Origin: Hyphomicrobiaceae bacterium
Lineage (GTDB): Bacteria > Pseudomonadota > Alphaproteobacteria > Rhizobiales > Hyphomicrobiaceae
Direction of reading: 5' to 3'
Assembly: GCA_022844225.1 (NCBI GenBank)
Contig: JALHMC010000001.1
Span: 186,001-250,000 of the forward strand
Length of the DNA: 64,000 bases
The notes beneath the pieces were generated by a model that was given only the letters and a program-made list of their open reading frames with translations, made no database searches and was not told where the DNA came from. Positions 1 through 9,380 of the stretch are shown here, one piece after another. The translations under genes and the position numbers were made by a program. How positions within the stretch are numbered: the stretch's first letter is position 1; each line of letters starts with the position of its first letter.

Positions 1-684
1 GATCCACGAGACGCCGATCAGATCATAGATGCCGACCAGGGCCCGACCCAGATTTGTGTACTTCGACTTGCCGGCCAGCCGAGGTCGGTCATTCACGGGC
101 TCGTAGGCAACCTCATGACCATACGTGATAAAGAGGGCGGGCAGGTAGCGATGCATCGATGTGAAGTAAGGCAGCCTCAGGAACGCCTCTCGCCAGTAGA
201 CCTTGATGCCGCAGCCTGTGTCCGGACAGTCGTCCTTCAGAACACGGTCACGCAGCCAGTTCGCAAATCGCGAGGCGAGCCGCTTCGAGCCTTCGGCCTT
301 GCGATCCGTGCGGATCCCCCCGACCAGCGCCGGTCCATTGGTACCGGGAGCGGCGAGCCGAGCGACCAGCCTCGGGATATCCGCAGGATCGTTCTGACCG
401 TCGCCGTCCATGGTGGCGATGACAGGGCTCGAAGCCGCCAATATGCCGGTGCGCATGGCGGCACTCTGCCCGCTGCGCTCGCCGTGGCGCAGATAGCGCA
501 ATCCACTCATGGCTCCCCGCGCTATCAAGGCCTTGACCTCGCTCCCGGTGCCGTCCTCGCTGCAGTCGTCAACGACGATGACCTCGGCCAGCACCTCGGC
601 CGGCACAAGCGCATAGGTCTCCTCGACCAGGCGTCCGATATTGCCGGCCTCGTTGAGTGCTGGAATCACCACCGTGACGCGCAT
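1..684 (-). CDS. GT2 family glycosyltransferase (polyprenol-phosphate sugar transferase type), 3' end cut by window
   Basis: This frame is missing from the ORF track because it runs off the left edge. I read it directly from the reverse strand. It begins MRVTVVIPALNEAGNIG and contains VIVVDDCSEDGT, the nucleotide-sugar-binding DD motif, and ATMDGDGQNDPADIP, which carries the DxD-like DGD motif of DPM1/ArnC-type GT2 enzymes. Such enzymes move a sugar from a nucleotide donor to a polyprenyl phosphate on the inner face of the cytoplasmic membrane. About 228 residues are visible and the C-terminus is outside the window. GGGAG lies 10 bases before the chosen ATG. An in-frame ATG at 771 would add 29 residues before the domain and is less likely. 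The divergent GT-C transferase next door could use the lipid-linked sugar made here, which is inference. Confidence 0.88.
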   Translation of the reverse strand, partial: MRVTVVIPALNEAGNIGRLVEETYALVPAEVLAEVIVVDDCSEDGTGSEVKALIARGAMSGLRYLRHGERSGQSAAMRTGILAASSPVIATMDGDGQNDPADIPRLVARLAAPGTNGPALVGGIRTDRKAEGSKRLASRFANWLRDRVLKDDCPDTGCGIKVYWREAFLRLPYFTSMHRYLPALFITYGHEVAYEPVNDRPRLAGKSKYTNLGRALVGIYDLIGVSWI

Positions 685-1012
685 GGTGCTCGTGCTCCCG
701 AACTCGTAGCGGCCGAGCCTGCCGACCGGTGCTTCGCATTCGGCATTGCACAGGCCCGGGACGCGGCCCATGCGCCGACCTGACGCGGTGCTGCCCTTTC
801 CACGGCTTTGATCGCATCAACGCCAGATAACCGTCGCGTGAAGGCCCCCATTCCGCCAAAGCATCGCGGCACTCGAGACCACCTTTCAGGCTTTCATGCG
901 GCGAGCCGACGCGGTAAACGACCCGGCAGACGGCCGGGCGGGAGATCGCGTCATCGGGCCGGCAGGAACGTACCGTGCGGCGCATTGCCGCCAACAAGGA
1001 CGAAATCCGAGC
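685..1012. other. divergent intergenic region between two glycosyltransferase genes
   Basis: This 328-base stretch separates the two divergent start codons. The track ORFs here (808-1038, 886-1134, 666-872) have arginine-rich, low-complexity translations without family features and look like shadows. It should carry both promoters, but I cannot point to convincing -35/-10 boxes. Confidence 0.5.
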
Positions 1013-2512
1013 ATGAGACGCGCGCTGGCGGCGCCTGAACTGCAAACCGAGCGGCTGGCCGCGGTGCCGATGCTCCTGCTCGCTCTCGGCGCGCTACTGG
1101 CGTGGCGTCTGGTTGCTCTGGCCATGAATGGCACGGATCTCTTCTTCGATGAAGCACAGTACTGGAGTTGGGCTCAGACGCCGGCGTTCGGCTATTATTC
1201 GAAGCCCCCACTGGTGGCAGCGCTCATCGGAGCCGCCGGGGCCGTGTGCGGTGATGGCACGTTCTGCGTGCGTGTCGCCTCGCCGATCCTGCATACGCTG
1301 ACCGCGGTCCTCGTCTTTCTGATCGGACGACGCCTCTTTGACGATCGGATCGGGCTTTGGGCCGCCCTTACCTTTGCCACGTTACCGGGTGTATCCCTCT
1401 CGGCGGGTATCATCTCGACCGATGTTCCACTTCTCGCGGCATGGGCACTGTCTCTCCTCGGACTGGTGGGTCTGCTACAGGCGCGCCAGAGCTGGGCGCC
1501 CGCAGTTGCCCTGGGACTGGGCTTAGGACTCGGCCTCAACGCCAAGTATGCGATGGCGTTTTTTCCCCTGTCGCTTGCCGTTTGGATGATAGCGACACCG
1601 TCGGCACGCCCGCTCCTCCGGGATCCTCGGCTATGGGCGGCTCTGGCGCTCGGGGCAGCCATAATCGCACCGAACCTCGCCTGGAATGCCGCCAACAAGT
1701 TCGCGACGTTCACCCACACCGCCGACAACGCAAAATGGGGCGGGTCGCTACTCAAGCCCGGCAAGGCGCTCGAATTCCTGGCCGCCCAACTTGCGGTTTT
1801 CGGCCCGATCCTGCTCGCCGGGCTGGTGCTGACCTTGCATCGCGGATGGAAGAACGGCCTTGCGGCAGCAGACCGGATGCTCGTCTGCTTCACCGTTCCC
1901 GTCATCGCTGTCATAGCGACTCAAGCCTTCGTGTCACGCGCGCATGCGAATTGGGCGGCGACCGCTTACGTCGCGGCAAGCATCCTTGTTCCCGCGACAC
2001 TGATACGGCTCGACCTCGAGCGGTGGCTGAGGGCTTCACTCGCCCTGCATCTGTTCATCATGGCCTTGCTCACGGCCGGTACGTCGATGGCGGGACGCTT
2101 CGCCTTGCCACTGGCGGGCGATCCGTTCCAACGCACACTCGGCTGGCGCGAGATCAGCGTTCGGACATCCGAACATCTCGCCGTAGCGCGCGCCAAGGGA
2201 CAGCCATACGGCGCGGTAATCGCGGACGAGCGCGCCGTGACCGCCGCTCTCCTCTATTACATGCGCCGTGAGAGCACGCCGGTGCAGGCTTGGCTCTCAG
2301 GACCAAGGCCGCTCGACCACTACGAGATGACCCGTGCGTTCCGGGGAGCGGAGAATGGCCCGGTGCTGCTGGTGTCGGTGCGCCAGGACGCCGATCGCAT
2401 CACTGGGCATTTCGATCGTACCAGCAATATCCGCACCGAACAGGTGCCGGCCGGCTTGGGGCAACCACGAACCGTTCGCTTCATCACCCTCGAAGGCTAC
2501 CGCGGTCGCTGA
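1013..2512 (+). CDS. GT-C family membrane glycosyltransferase (ArnT/PMT-like)
   Basis: The product is a predicted polytopic inner-membrane glycosyltransferase of about 499 residues that uses a polyprenyl-phosphate-linked sugar. The first periplasmic loop has FFDEAQYWSW at residues 44-53, the acidic pair typical of ArnT/PMT (GT39/GT83) enzymes. It is followed by many hydrophobic segments, for example at about 17-36 and 90-110, and by a less hydrophobic C-terminal region from about residue 390. The track ORF starts at 896, but the ATG at 1013 has AAGGA upstream and leads straight into the hydrophobic N-terminus; the first 39 track residues look non-coding. It is divergent from the GT2 gene that could make its donor. 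bdhA follows 39 bases later on the same strand and may be cotranscribed. The acceptor (lipid A, glycan or protein) is unknown. Confidence 0.83.
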   Translation: MRRALAAPELQTERLAAVPMLLLALGALLAWRLVALAMNGTDLFFDEAQYWSWAQTPAFGYYSKPPLVAALIGAAGAVCGDGTFCVRVASPILHTLTAVLVFLIGRRLFDDRIGLWAALTFATLPGVSLSAGIISTDVPLLAAWALSLLGLVGLLQARQSWAPAVALGLGLGLGLNAKYAMAFFPLSLAVWMIATPSARPLLRDPRLWAALALGAAIIAPNLAWNAANKFATFTHTADNAKWGGSLLKPGKALEFLAAQLAVFGPILLAGLVLTLHRGWKNGLAAADRMLVCFTVPVIAVIATQAFVSRAHANWAATAYVAASILVPATLIRLDLERWLRASLALHLFIMALLTAGTSMAGRFALPLAGDPFQRTLGWREISVRTSEHLAVARAKGQPYGAVIADERAVTAALLYYMRRESTPVQAWLSGPRPLDHYEMTRAFRGAENGPVLLVSVRQDADRITGHFDRTSNIRTEQVPAGLGQPRTVRFITLEGYRGR

Positions 2513-2551
2513 GCCAGCGGTTGGTGGCCCATGACGCTAGGAGACAAGCAC

Positions 2552-3331
2552 ATGACACTCAAAGGCAAGAGCGCGGTGGTGACGGGCTCGACGTCAGGCA
2601 TCGGCCTCGCCATCGCATGCGCCCTCGCCGAGGCGGGCGCGAATGTGGTCGTGAACGGACTCGGCACCGAGGCCGACAACGCCGAGGCCATCCGCAAGGT
2701 TTCGGCGCACGGCACGCGTGTCGCCTTCGATGGCGCAAATATGCTGCGTCATAACCAGATTGCGGAGATGATCGCCAAGACCGAGCGCGATTTGGGCTCG
2801 GTGGATATCGTCGTCAACAATGCCGGCATCCAGCACGTATCGCCGATCGAGGATTTTCCGATCGAGAAGTGGGATGCGATCATCGCCATCAATCTCTCTT
2901 CCTCATTCCATACGATCCGGGCTGCGCTTCCGGGAATGAAGAAGCGCAACTGGGGTCGCGTCATCAACGTGTGCTCGGCGCACAGCCTCGTTGCCTCCCC
3001 GTTCAAGTCCGCCTATGTCGCCGCCAAGCATGGACTGGCCGGAATGACGAAAGCGGTTGCACTCGAGGTGGCCGAGACAGGCATCACCGTCAATGCCATC
3101 TCGCCCGGGTTCGTGTGGACCCCACTTGTCGAGAAACAGATCCCCGACCTCGCCCGGTCACAAGGCATCACCGAAGAAGCGGCCAAGAAGCAGGTCCTCG
3201 CTTCTCAGCCTACGGGGCGCTTCGTTACGGTCGACGAAGTGGGCGGGCTCGCTGCTTTCCTCGCAACCGATGCGGCCCGCTCTATCACGGGTGCAAATTA
3301 CTCGATCGATGGCGGCTGGGTGGCGCGGTAG
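2552..3331 (+). CDS. bdhA: D-beta-hydroxybutyrate dehydrogenase (SDR)
   Basis: This cytosolic short-chain dehydrogenase interconverts 3-hydroxybutyrate and acetoacetate with NAD(H), a step in the use of polyhydroxybutyrate. The 259-residue length fits the family. The cofactor motif TGSTSGIG is near the N-terminus, followed by NNAG and the catalytic S...YVAAK set. The family's substrate-binding residues appear to be present: Gln in GIQHVSP, His in SAHSL, Lys in SPFKSAY and Gln in VEKQIPD. The C-terminus SIDGGW is typical of SDRs. The track start at 2531 adds seven residues, but AGGAGAC at 2539-2545 sits 6 bases before the ATG at 2552 and decides the start. A hairpin downstream probably ends the transcript. 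Confidence 0.92.
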   Translation: MTLKGKSAVVTGSTSGIGLAIACALAEAGANVVVNGLGTEADNAEAIRKVSAHGTRVAFDGANMLRHNQIAEMIAKTERDLGSVDIVVNNAGIQHVSPIEDFPIEKWDAIIAINLSSSFHTIRAALPGMKKRNWGRVINVCSAHSLVASPFKSAYVAAKHGLAGMTKAVALEVAETGITVNAISPGFVWTPLVEKQIPDLARSQGITEEAAKKQVLASQPTGRFVTVDEVGGLAAFLATDAARSITGANYSIDGGWVAR

Positions 3332-3363
3332 GCGCCAGTTACATTGCAGGCCCTCAAACGCAG

Positions 3364-3393
3364 AACGGCCCCGATGCATGCACCGGGGCCGTT
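3364..3393. terminator. probable intrinsic terminator between convergent genes
   Basis: AACGGCCCCG pairs perfectly with CGGGGCCGTT around a 10-base loop. It is followed by a short T-containing tract (CGTCTTTGT). It lies 32 bases after the bdhA stop, with the next gene converging from the right. Confidence 0.65.
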
Positions 3394-3416
3394 CGTCTTT
3401 GTCAGTCCGGTGTAGA

Positions 3417-4730
3417 TCAGTTCAAGACCGTCTCACGGATGCCCTCGATCGGCGTAACCGGCATGATGTCCGGCACCTTGCCTTGGCCTGTGTGGCGCTG
3501 CGTGTTGAAGACACCATTGCCGCGGAAGTAGAAGTCCTTGGCGATCATGCCGAAGACGTTGACAGCCTGCGCGTTGACGTCGCCCTGGCCGGAGACCTCG
3601 ATGCGTTGCGTGGGCATGTAGATTGTGCCGTTGAGCTTGAAGATGCCGCCGCCCTGGATGTTCGACTCACCGCCGCGGTTGGCATCGGCATCCGCGATCA
3701 CCAGGAAGCCGGCGTAGCTGGCCGTCTCGTGGCGTCCCGACAGGTCGGTGGTGCCGCCGCCGATGATCTGCATCCGCGAATTGGCGCCAGCCAGGTAGAA
3801 GAGCACGTTGGTGCCGCTGACCGACGAACCGGACTGCACGTTCAAGACGCCGTTGTCGATGTAGTAGATGCCAGGATTGAACTTCACCGTGGCGCCGGCC
3901 TTGATATCAATACCACCGCAATAGCGGCCGGGATCGAGCGTGAACACGCCCTTTTTCAAATCGAGATTGCTCGCCTTGCAGGTCACAGCTTTGAAGGGCC
4001 TCCCGAAGGTGGGCTGATAGGTTTGTCCCTCGACGTAGGCGCCGACCACGGCAAACGGATCGGGGACCACTTTGCAGCCGCTCTTCGGCAACGGTGAGAA
4101 CGTCTCATGGGACTGCGCGTAGCCGCCGACGGCGCAGTGCCCCTTGCCCACAGCGCGAGCGTTCGAGCCATTGGCGTTGATGGCAGTCGACTTGGTCGAA
4201 TTGGTATGCGACCAGCAGCCGGCATAATTGACCTGATTATCGCCCTGGAGATGGATGCCGTCGTCGCTGTTCGGGTCGAGAGCCAGCAGGCAGATCTTGC
4301 CGGGGTCGACGTTGTCGATCGGATCGCCGGCAACCGCCGTGCCCACGGCCGCCGCCATCATGCTGGGGATGCTGGCTAGGCTGAGAAACGGCGTCGACAC
4401 GCTGGCGCTGGCCGAAACACTGACGACATTGCCGGTGATCGTCACGAGGGGATCCCTCATGGCAACGCTGCCACCTGCGACGTTGGCGCGGAAGATCTTC
4501 ACTGCGATGTCGGCGCGGTCAGCGTCGGTCGCCTGAAGCGGACGTGCCGCCGCCAGGGCAGCGGCGTCGGCCGCGGACTGCACCCGGGCCTTTTGCGAGA
4601 GAACGCGACCGTAGTCGACTGTGCCACCTGCCAGGATGGTAACCGGAACGATCATCATCGCGAATAGCATGCCGATGTTGCCGTCCTTCGACGACAAGAA
4701 TTTGCTGAGGTGCCAGGAGGACGTCGTCAT
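3417..4730 (-). CDS. TadE/TadG-like pilus-assembly-type membrane protein
   Basis: This 437-residue protein has a short cytoplasmic head followed by a hydrophobic anchor (about residues 18-40, IGMLFAMMIVPVTILAGG). The segment VDYGRVLSQKARVQSAADAAALAAA is the signature of TadE/TadG-like proteins associated with Flp pili. The large extracytoplasmic part has four or more cysteines and repeated glycine/asparagine-rich beta-type segments such as GDVNAQAVNVFG. No VWA MIDAS motif is visible. The start is an ATG with GAGG about 10 bases upstream. No other tad/cpa genes are adjacent, so it is an orphan; a second TadG-like gene lies at 21.3-22.9 kb. Its role in pilus or surface biology is inferred from the N-terminal domain only. 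Confidence 0.72.
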   Translation of the reverse strand: MTTSSWHLSKFLSSKDGNIGMLFAMMIVPVTILAGGTVDYGRVLSQKARVQSAADAAALAAARPLQATDADRADIAVKIFRANVAGGSVAMRDPLVTITGNVVSVSASASVSTPFLSLASIPSMMAAAVGTAVAGDPIDNVDPGKICLLALDPNSDDGIHLQGDNQVNYAGCWSHTNSTKSTAINANGSNARAVGKGHCAVGGYAQSHETFSPLPKSGCKVVPDPFAVVGAYVEGQTYQPTFGRPFKAVTCKASNLDLKKGVFTLDPGRYCGGIDIKAGATVKFNPGIYYIDNGVLNVQSGSSVSGTNVLFYLAGANSRMQIIGGGTTDLSGRHETASYAGFLVIADADANRGGESNIQGGGIFKLNGTIYMPTQRIEVSGQGDVNAQAVNVFGMIAKDFYFRGNGVFNTQRHTGQGKVPDIMPVTPIEGIRETVLN

Positions 4731-5015
4731 CGAGCTTTGCCTCTTCTTAGTCGTGCGACCATTCTACATCAATTCGCGCTGCTTCCGGCGGCGGCTTGGC
4801 GATTTCTTAAAGCCAAATCTCTTAAAGGCTGCCACTGTCGCCGTATAAATTTGTTTCTAGTTTTTCTGAAATGATCAATCCCCTGCCTAGCGCCGCAATC
4901 GAAATTGGATACAATTTTATATAGACACCAAACAAAATCTGCGGTGCCTTTTTATTCGTCTTTCAGAGGCACCCGCTATTTATCGAGCAGTTCGCCAAAT
5001 CACTTGGAGAGACAG

Positions 5016-5399
5016 ATGAGAGTCGTCAAATACTGGGCTTCAACCGCCACCATGGCCGCCTTTCTGGGACTGGCCGTCCAGGCTGCCGTCGCCCAGGACT
5101 TGAGCGCGACCATCTCGTGTCTGCATGGCCAGATTGCCGCTCGCGACTATGCCGAACTCGGCCAGCGCCTCAGCGAGACAATGTGGGACAACAAGGGCGG
5201 CGTCGCCCTAGTCTCCGAGGTCGGCGGCTTGAAACTGCGCGTCGTCGATAACAACGGTAGTTCGGTCTGCGATAGCACCGCCAACAACTCGACGTCGTGC
5301 CGGTTCCGGGTCGACCTCAGCAGCGTTGACGCATTCAACATCGTCATCGACAATGTCGACGTCGAGACAGCCAACACGTACAAAGTCTGCGCCTACTGA
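5016..5399 (+). CDS. small secreted protein of unknown function
   Basis: I do not recognise a family. The 127-residue product starts with a clear Sec signal peptide (MRVVKYWASTATMAAFLGLAVQAAVAQD), with likely cleavage after AVA at about residue 26. The mature part is about 100 residues, acidic, with four cysteines that could form two disulfides (ISC, SVC, TSC and KVC). The track start at 4905 adds 37 residues without function; GGAGAG at 5006-5011 places the start at 5016. The gene is flanked by an AT-rich upstream region and a strong terminator, so it is probably a single-gene transcript. The mature protein could be a small periplasmic or extracellular beta-sandwich, which is a guess. Confidence 0.75.
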   Translation: MRVVKYWASTATMAAFLGLAVQAAVAQDLSATISCLHGQIAARDYAELGQRLSETMWDNKGGVALVSEVGGLKLRVVDNNGSSVCDSTANNSTSCRFRVDLSSVDAFNIVIDNVDVETANTYKVCAY

Positions 5400-5433
5400 C
5401 GCGATAAGCCTAGGCCGATTGCAGATACCAAAA

Positions 5434-5463
5434 CAGGCGGCCGAGGGGCCGCCTGCTTTTTCT
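5434..5463. terminator. strong bidirectional intrinsic terminator
   Basis: CAGGCGGCC and GGCCGCCTG form a perfect 9-bp stem with a GAGG tetraloop, followed by CTTTTTC on the plus strand. On the minus strand the same stem is followed by TTTT. It therefore serves both the secreted-protein gene and ftsH. Confidence 0.88.
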
Positions 5464-5491
5464 TCAATCAAGAATTTCTGCCTCGATCAGA

Positions 5492-7429
5492 TCAGGTCTG
5501 GGGCTGCGGCTCAAGCCCGCCGGCGCCTGGCTCCTCACGAGGGGGACGCTGTTTACCGGCTACGGGCACGGCTGACCCCATCGGCCCTTTGGTTTCCTCG
5601 TCGTCGGACTTTCGGATGATCTTGTCGCCTCGCATGACGGTCAAGCATTCCTCGCCGCTGATCGTCTCGAATTCCATCAGAGCTTGCGCCACAGCCTCGA
5701 GATCGTCGCGGTGCGCACCGAGTACCTCCCAGGCTTTGGCTTGACCGGCCGTCACAATCTTTCGGATCTCCTCGTCGATCATGCGCGCCGTCTCCTCGCT
5801 CATGTTCTGGCGCTGCGTAATGGCGTGACCGAGGAAGACTTCCTGCTGGTTGTCGGTATAGCGCAGCGGACCGAGCTTCTCGCTCATTCCCCACTCGGTC
5901 ACCATGCTCCGGGCGAGGCTGGTCGCCTGCATGATATCCGACGAAGCGCCCGTGTTGAGATGCTCCTTGCCGTAAACCAACTGTTCGGCCACCCGGCCAC
6001 CAAAGGTCATCGCAATCCGCGCCTCACACCACGTCTTCGAATAGCTGAGCTTGTCGCGTTCCGGCAGGCTCATCGTCACGCCCAGAGCACGGCCGCGCGG
6101 GATGATCGTGACCTTATGCAGCGGATCATTACCGGGAACGAGCAAGTTGACGATGGCATGTCCGGCCTCGTGATAGGCCGTCGCCAGCTTCTCCTCCTCG
6201 GTCATGGCCATCGAGCGACGCTCGGCGCCCATCATAACTTTGTCCTTCGCATCCTCGAACTCGGATTGCGTGACCATCCGTTTTGAACGGCGTGCGGCAA
6301 GAAGAGCGGCCTCGTTGACAAGATTCGCGAGGTCGGCACCGGAAAAACCCGGGGTGCCACGCGCGAGCACCTTGGGATCGACGTCAGGAGCCAACGGCAC
6401 CTTCTTCATGTGGACGCGCAGAATCTTTTCGCGACCGATGACGTCCGGGTTCGGGACGGTGATCTGTCGATCGAACCGGCCCGGGCGGAGCAGCGCCGGA
6501 TCGAGAACGTCCGGCCGGTTCGTGGCCGCGAGGATGATGATGCCCTCGTTGGCTTCAAAGCCGTCCATTTCTACCAGCAACTGATTGAGCGTCTGCTCGC
6601 GCTCGTCATTGCCGCCGCCGAGGCCCGCGCCGCGATGGCGACCGACAGCGTCAATCTCGTCGATGAAGATGATGCAGGGTGCGTTCTTCTTTGCTTGGTC
6701 AAACATATCACGAACGCGGCTGGCGCCGACGCCGACGAACATCTCAACGAAATCCGAGCCCGAGATGGTGAAGAACGGCACATTGGCTTCACCCGCCACC
6801 GCGCGCGCTATCAAGGTCTTGCCCGTGCCGGGAGGACCAACCAGCAAACAGCCGCGAGGGATACGGCCGCCAAGGCGCTGAAATTTTTGCGGATCGCGGA
6901 GGAACTCCACGATCTCCTGCAGATCAACCTTGGCCTCGTCTACGCCGGCGACATCGTCGAAAGTCACTCGGCCGTGACGTTCGGTCAACAGCTTGGCCTT
7001 GGACTTGCCGAAGCCCATGGCTCGGCCTCCACCCGACTGCATCTGGCGCATGAAGAATACCCAGACGCCAATCATCAGAAGTATCGGGAACCAGGAAGCC
7101 AGCAGACCGAGGAGCGACGGTACGTCTTCCTCTGCCGGACGGACGTTGATCTTGACGCCCTGCGCCTCAAGATCCTTGATCACCTCGTTCTGGTTATTTG
7201 GACCGAGGGTGCTGAAGGATCGCGATTTGTCGGCGAACTGGCCCGAATACCGGTTTCCTTGGATCAATACTTCATTGATATTACCGGACTTAACCTGGGA
7301 CTTGAACTCGGTGTAGCCGATCTCGTTGGCACGCCGGTTCTGGACAGGGTTCTGGAACAGATTGAATAGCGCGAACAACAACAGGCCGATGACGACCCAG
7401 ATCGCGAAGTTCCTGAAGTGAGAATTCAT
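5492..7429 (-). CDS. ftsH: ATP-dependent zinc metalloprotease FtsH
   Basis: FtsH is the membrane-anchored AAA+ protease that degrades unfolded membrane proteins and regulatory proteins such as LpxC. Two membrane segments (about residues 8-24 and 107-127) bracket a small periplasmic domain. The AAA module has Walker A GPPGTGKT at 198-205 and Walker B IIFIDEID at 253-260. The second-region-of-homology segment [17 protein letters not shown] follows. The zinc site HEAGH is at 420-424. The 645-residue length is normal. It is the last gene of the tolB-pal-cpoB-tilS-ftsH block, 199 bases after tilS, and ends at the bidirectional terminator. The C-terminal tail is rich in Pro, Gly and Glu. Confidence 0.98.
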   Translation of the reverse strand: MNSHFRNFAIWVVIGLLLFALFNLFQNPVQNRRANEIGYTEFKSQVKSGNINEVLIQGNRYSGQFADKSRSFSTLGPNNQNEVIKDLEAQGVKINVRPAEEDVPSLLGLLASWFPILLMIGVWVFFMRQMQSGGGRAMGFGKSKAKLLTERHGRVTFDDVAGVDEAKVDLQEIVEFLRDPQKFQRLGGRIPRGCLLVGPPGTGKTLIARAVAGEANVPFFTISGSDFVEMFVGVGASRVRDMFDQAKKNAPCIIFIDEIDAVGRHRGAGLGGGNDEREQTLNQLLVEMDGFEANEGIIILAATNRPDVLDPALLRPGRFDRQITVPNPDVIGREKILRVHMKKVPLAPDVDPKVLARGTPGFSGADLANLVNEAALLAARRSKRMVTQSEFEDAKDKVMMGAERRSMAMTEEEKLATAYHEAGHAIVNLLVPGNDPLHKVTIIPRGRALGVTMSLPERDKLSYSKTWCEARIAMTFGGRVAEQLVYGKEHLNTGASSDIMQATSLARSMVTEWGMSEKLGPLRYTDNQQEVFLGHAITQRQNMSEETARMIDEEIRKIVTAGQAKAWEVLGAHRDDLEAVAQALMEFETISGEECLTVMRGDKIIRKSDDEETKGPMGSAVPVAGKQRPPREEPGAGGLEPQPQT

Positions 7430-7628
7430 CTAAGTCCCTTCCTGGGGCGTGCATCGCAGCCTCGGCAACCGCACGGCACTTGCAGCAAACGTGCCGCGCA
7501 CCTCTGCCAGCGATAGGCTCAGCTAACATAGGGTCCCACACGAGTCTTGCCAAGTTGCCGGCAATTCCTTCTGATCGATTGGTTGTACTTGCCTGCGAAA
7601 TTCTCTCAACTCTCTCAAAGAACGCCTT

Positions 7629-9353
7629 TTACGGCGCTGCGCCCGGCTGGAAGTGAGCGCTGTACCGCCCGCATTCCAAACCCGGAGCAGCACTCCAATC
7701 CCGCTCGATCTCCTGCCGCAGCCACGAGGGCACGGAAGCGGGAAGACGCTCGAAGAACGGCACGCTCGCGAGGCGATCGCCCACCCAGAACGCCGGCAGC
7801 GTCGCCATCGCACCGGGTGGCACGCCGCGGAGGCTGTCGAGTGCTGGAATGCAGCGCCTCAATCCTGCCCAGGCCTTTGCCCCCAAGGCCCGCACGGTGA
7901 CCGGATCCGGCGTGTCGGCCGATACAGCCACGGAGAACCGCCCGTCCCACCAACCGCAATCGCCGGGCGCCAGCTGCAGCTCTCCAAATCCTCGGCGTCC
8001 GTATTCCCGCCACACCCGCAGTTTGCGCCGGCTCGGATCGCGATGGTGCACGTAATCGATGCGGCAACCACCGAGCGTGCGCCCCAGCTTAAAGTTCTCC
8101 TTCGGATACGCCATGCCTGATTCGGCGCCACTGACGCTTCGGTCGGCCGAGACGATGGCTAGCAGCGTCGATTCTACGAGATCCTCGATCTCGCAAAGGC
8201 GCGGCTTCCGGCTCTCACCGCCGTAGAGACTTACAAGTCGACCAAGCAGCCGACACAGCATCTCTTCGCAAGCACGGGTCATCGTCGTGCCGACCCGCAG
8301 CAATTCCGCTCTGTCGATCGCGATCGAGGCATAGAGGCCACCATTAAGCTCCACAGGATCCGAGACAGACGGCCCATTATAGAGATGCTGATGCTCCAGA
8401 TGATGGACCACCTCACGTGCCCGCTGCAGTCGACGGACGCTGAGATGCAAATTATCGCTGTTGAACCCGAGCGCCTCGAGTTTCACAATCTCCGCGCGCA
8501 TCCGCACCCGCTCGAACCTGGGATCGGCATTACTGGGATCCTCGCGCCAGTCGAGCGTATGTAGCCGAGCTGTCGCTGCCAGCCGCTCGGGGGCAATATC
8601 GAGCAGCGGTCGGCAGATCTTGATGTCGACGGGGTACGGGCGCTCCGGCGTCGGAGCCCTGTACCGATGCGTGAGCGGCAGCATCGAAGCCAAACCGTCG
8701 AGCCCGGAGCCTCTTTTCAGATGCATGAAAAAGGTCTCGATCTGGTCGCCGCGATGGTGGGCTGTCACGATGGCCCGGCGAGGAAGATAGACGCCGGCAA
8801 TCGCAGAATACGACCACCACTCGTCCTCAATGGCATCGCACATCAAGCCATAGCGCGCATCGCGGGCGCGGGCCTGCAACGCTGAGGCTTGCCGGTCGCT
8901 CGCGGCAGCGTGATCCCAAACGAGCGTGTGATGCAGAAAGCCTAGTGCGGCGGCGGCCTTGGCCACGAAAGCCGCCTCTTCCGCCGACGCGGCCCGCAGG
9001 CCATGATCCACTGTAAGGACAACGATAGCAGACGCTGCGCGACGCGCGAGCAGCTCGGCGCACTCCAAGTCTTCGCCGAGCCACCCGGCTCGAGCCGTTA
9101 ACCTGGGGCGTCGCAACCGTGGCGGCCCACCAGGGAGCACGACGTCCGAACGATCTGTCGCTCCGTTGGTGCTGGCGACGCCGTGGAGCCAGTTGGCCCC
9201 TAGTGCCGTTTTGACCCATCGCGCCAGTAGGTGCATCAACACCATGCTGTCGCGTCCACCCGAAACGGCGATCGCCAAGGGCCGATTGGGAAGACAGGCG
9301 AAAATTTGTTCGAGCTCGGAATCCGAGATGGCGCTATCGGGCGTCAACGTCAT
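7629..9353 (-). CDS. tilS: tRNA(Ile)-lysidine synthase
   Basis: TilS attaches lysine to C34 of tRNA-Ile(CAU) so that it reads AUA and not AUG. The PP-loop ATP-binding motif SGGRDS is at residues 31-36. VDHGLR, the HHRGDQIET segment and the basic core PLL...RTH-like regions typical of TilS follow. At 574 residues it is much longer than the E. coli enzyme (about 430). Roughly 60 extra residues, Pro/Arg-rich, separate the PP-loop from VDHGLR, and the C-terminal domain is also extended. It lies 27 bases downstream of cpoB and upstream of ftsH, a common order in alphaproteobacteria. The tRNA-Met(CAT) in this window is not its substrate. Confidence 0.93.
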   Translation of the reverse strand: MTLTPDSAISDSELEQIFACLPNRPLAIAVSGGRDSMVLMHLLARWVKTALGANWLHGVASTNGATDRSDVVLPGGPPRLRRPRLTARAGWLGEDLECAELLARRAASAIVVLTVDHGLRAASAEEAAFVAKAAAALGFLHHTLVWDHAAASDRQASALQARARDARYGLMCDAIEDEWWSYSAIAGVYLPRRAIVTAHHRGDQIETFFMHLKRGSGLDGLASMLPLTHRYRAPTPERPYPVDIKICRPLLDIAPERLAATARLHTLDWREDPSNADPRFERVRMRAEIVKLEALGFNSDNLHLSVRRLQRAREVVHHLEHQHLYNGPSVSDPVELNGGLYASIAIDRAELLRVGTTMTRACEEMLCRLLGRLVSLYGGESRKPRLCEIEDLVESTLLAIVSADRSVSGAESGMAYPKENFKLGRTLGGCRIDYVHHRDPSRRKLRVWREYGRRGFGELQLAPGDCGWWDGRFSVAVSADTPDPVTVRALGAKAWAGLRRCIPALDSLRGVPPGAMATLPAFWVGDRLASVPFFERLPASVPSWLRQEIERDWSAAPGLECGRYSAHFQPGAAP

Positions 9354-9380
9354 TGCTGAAGGCGGCGCACGAGCCCCTCC

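Noticed and set aside
3057-4097. 346-residue plus-strand ORF antisense to bdhA's end and the TadE/G-like gene
   Set aside because: It is a long high-GC shadow frame; the two real genes on either strand have clear families and starts.
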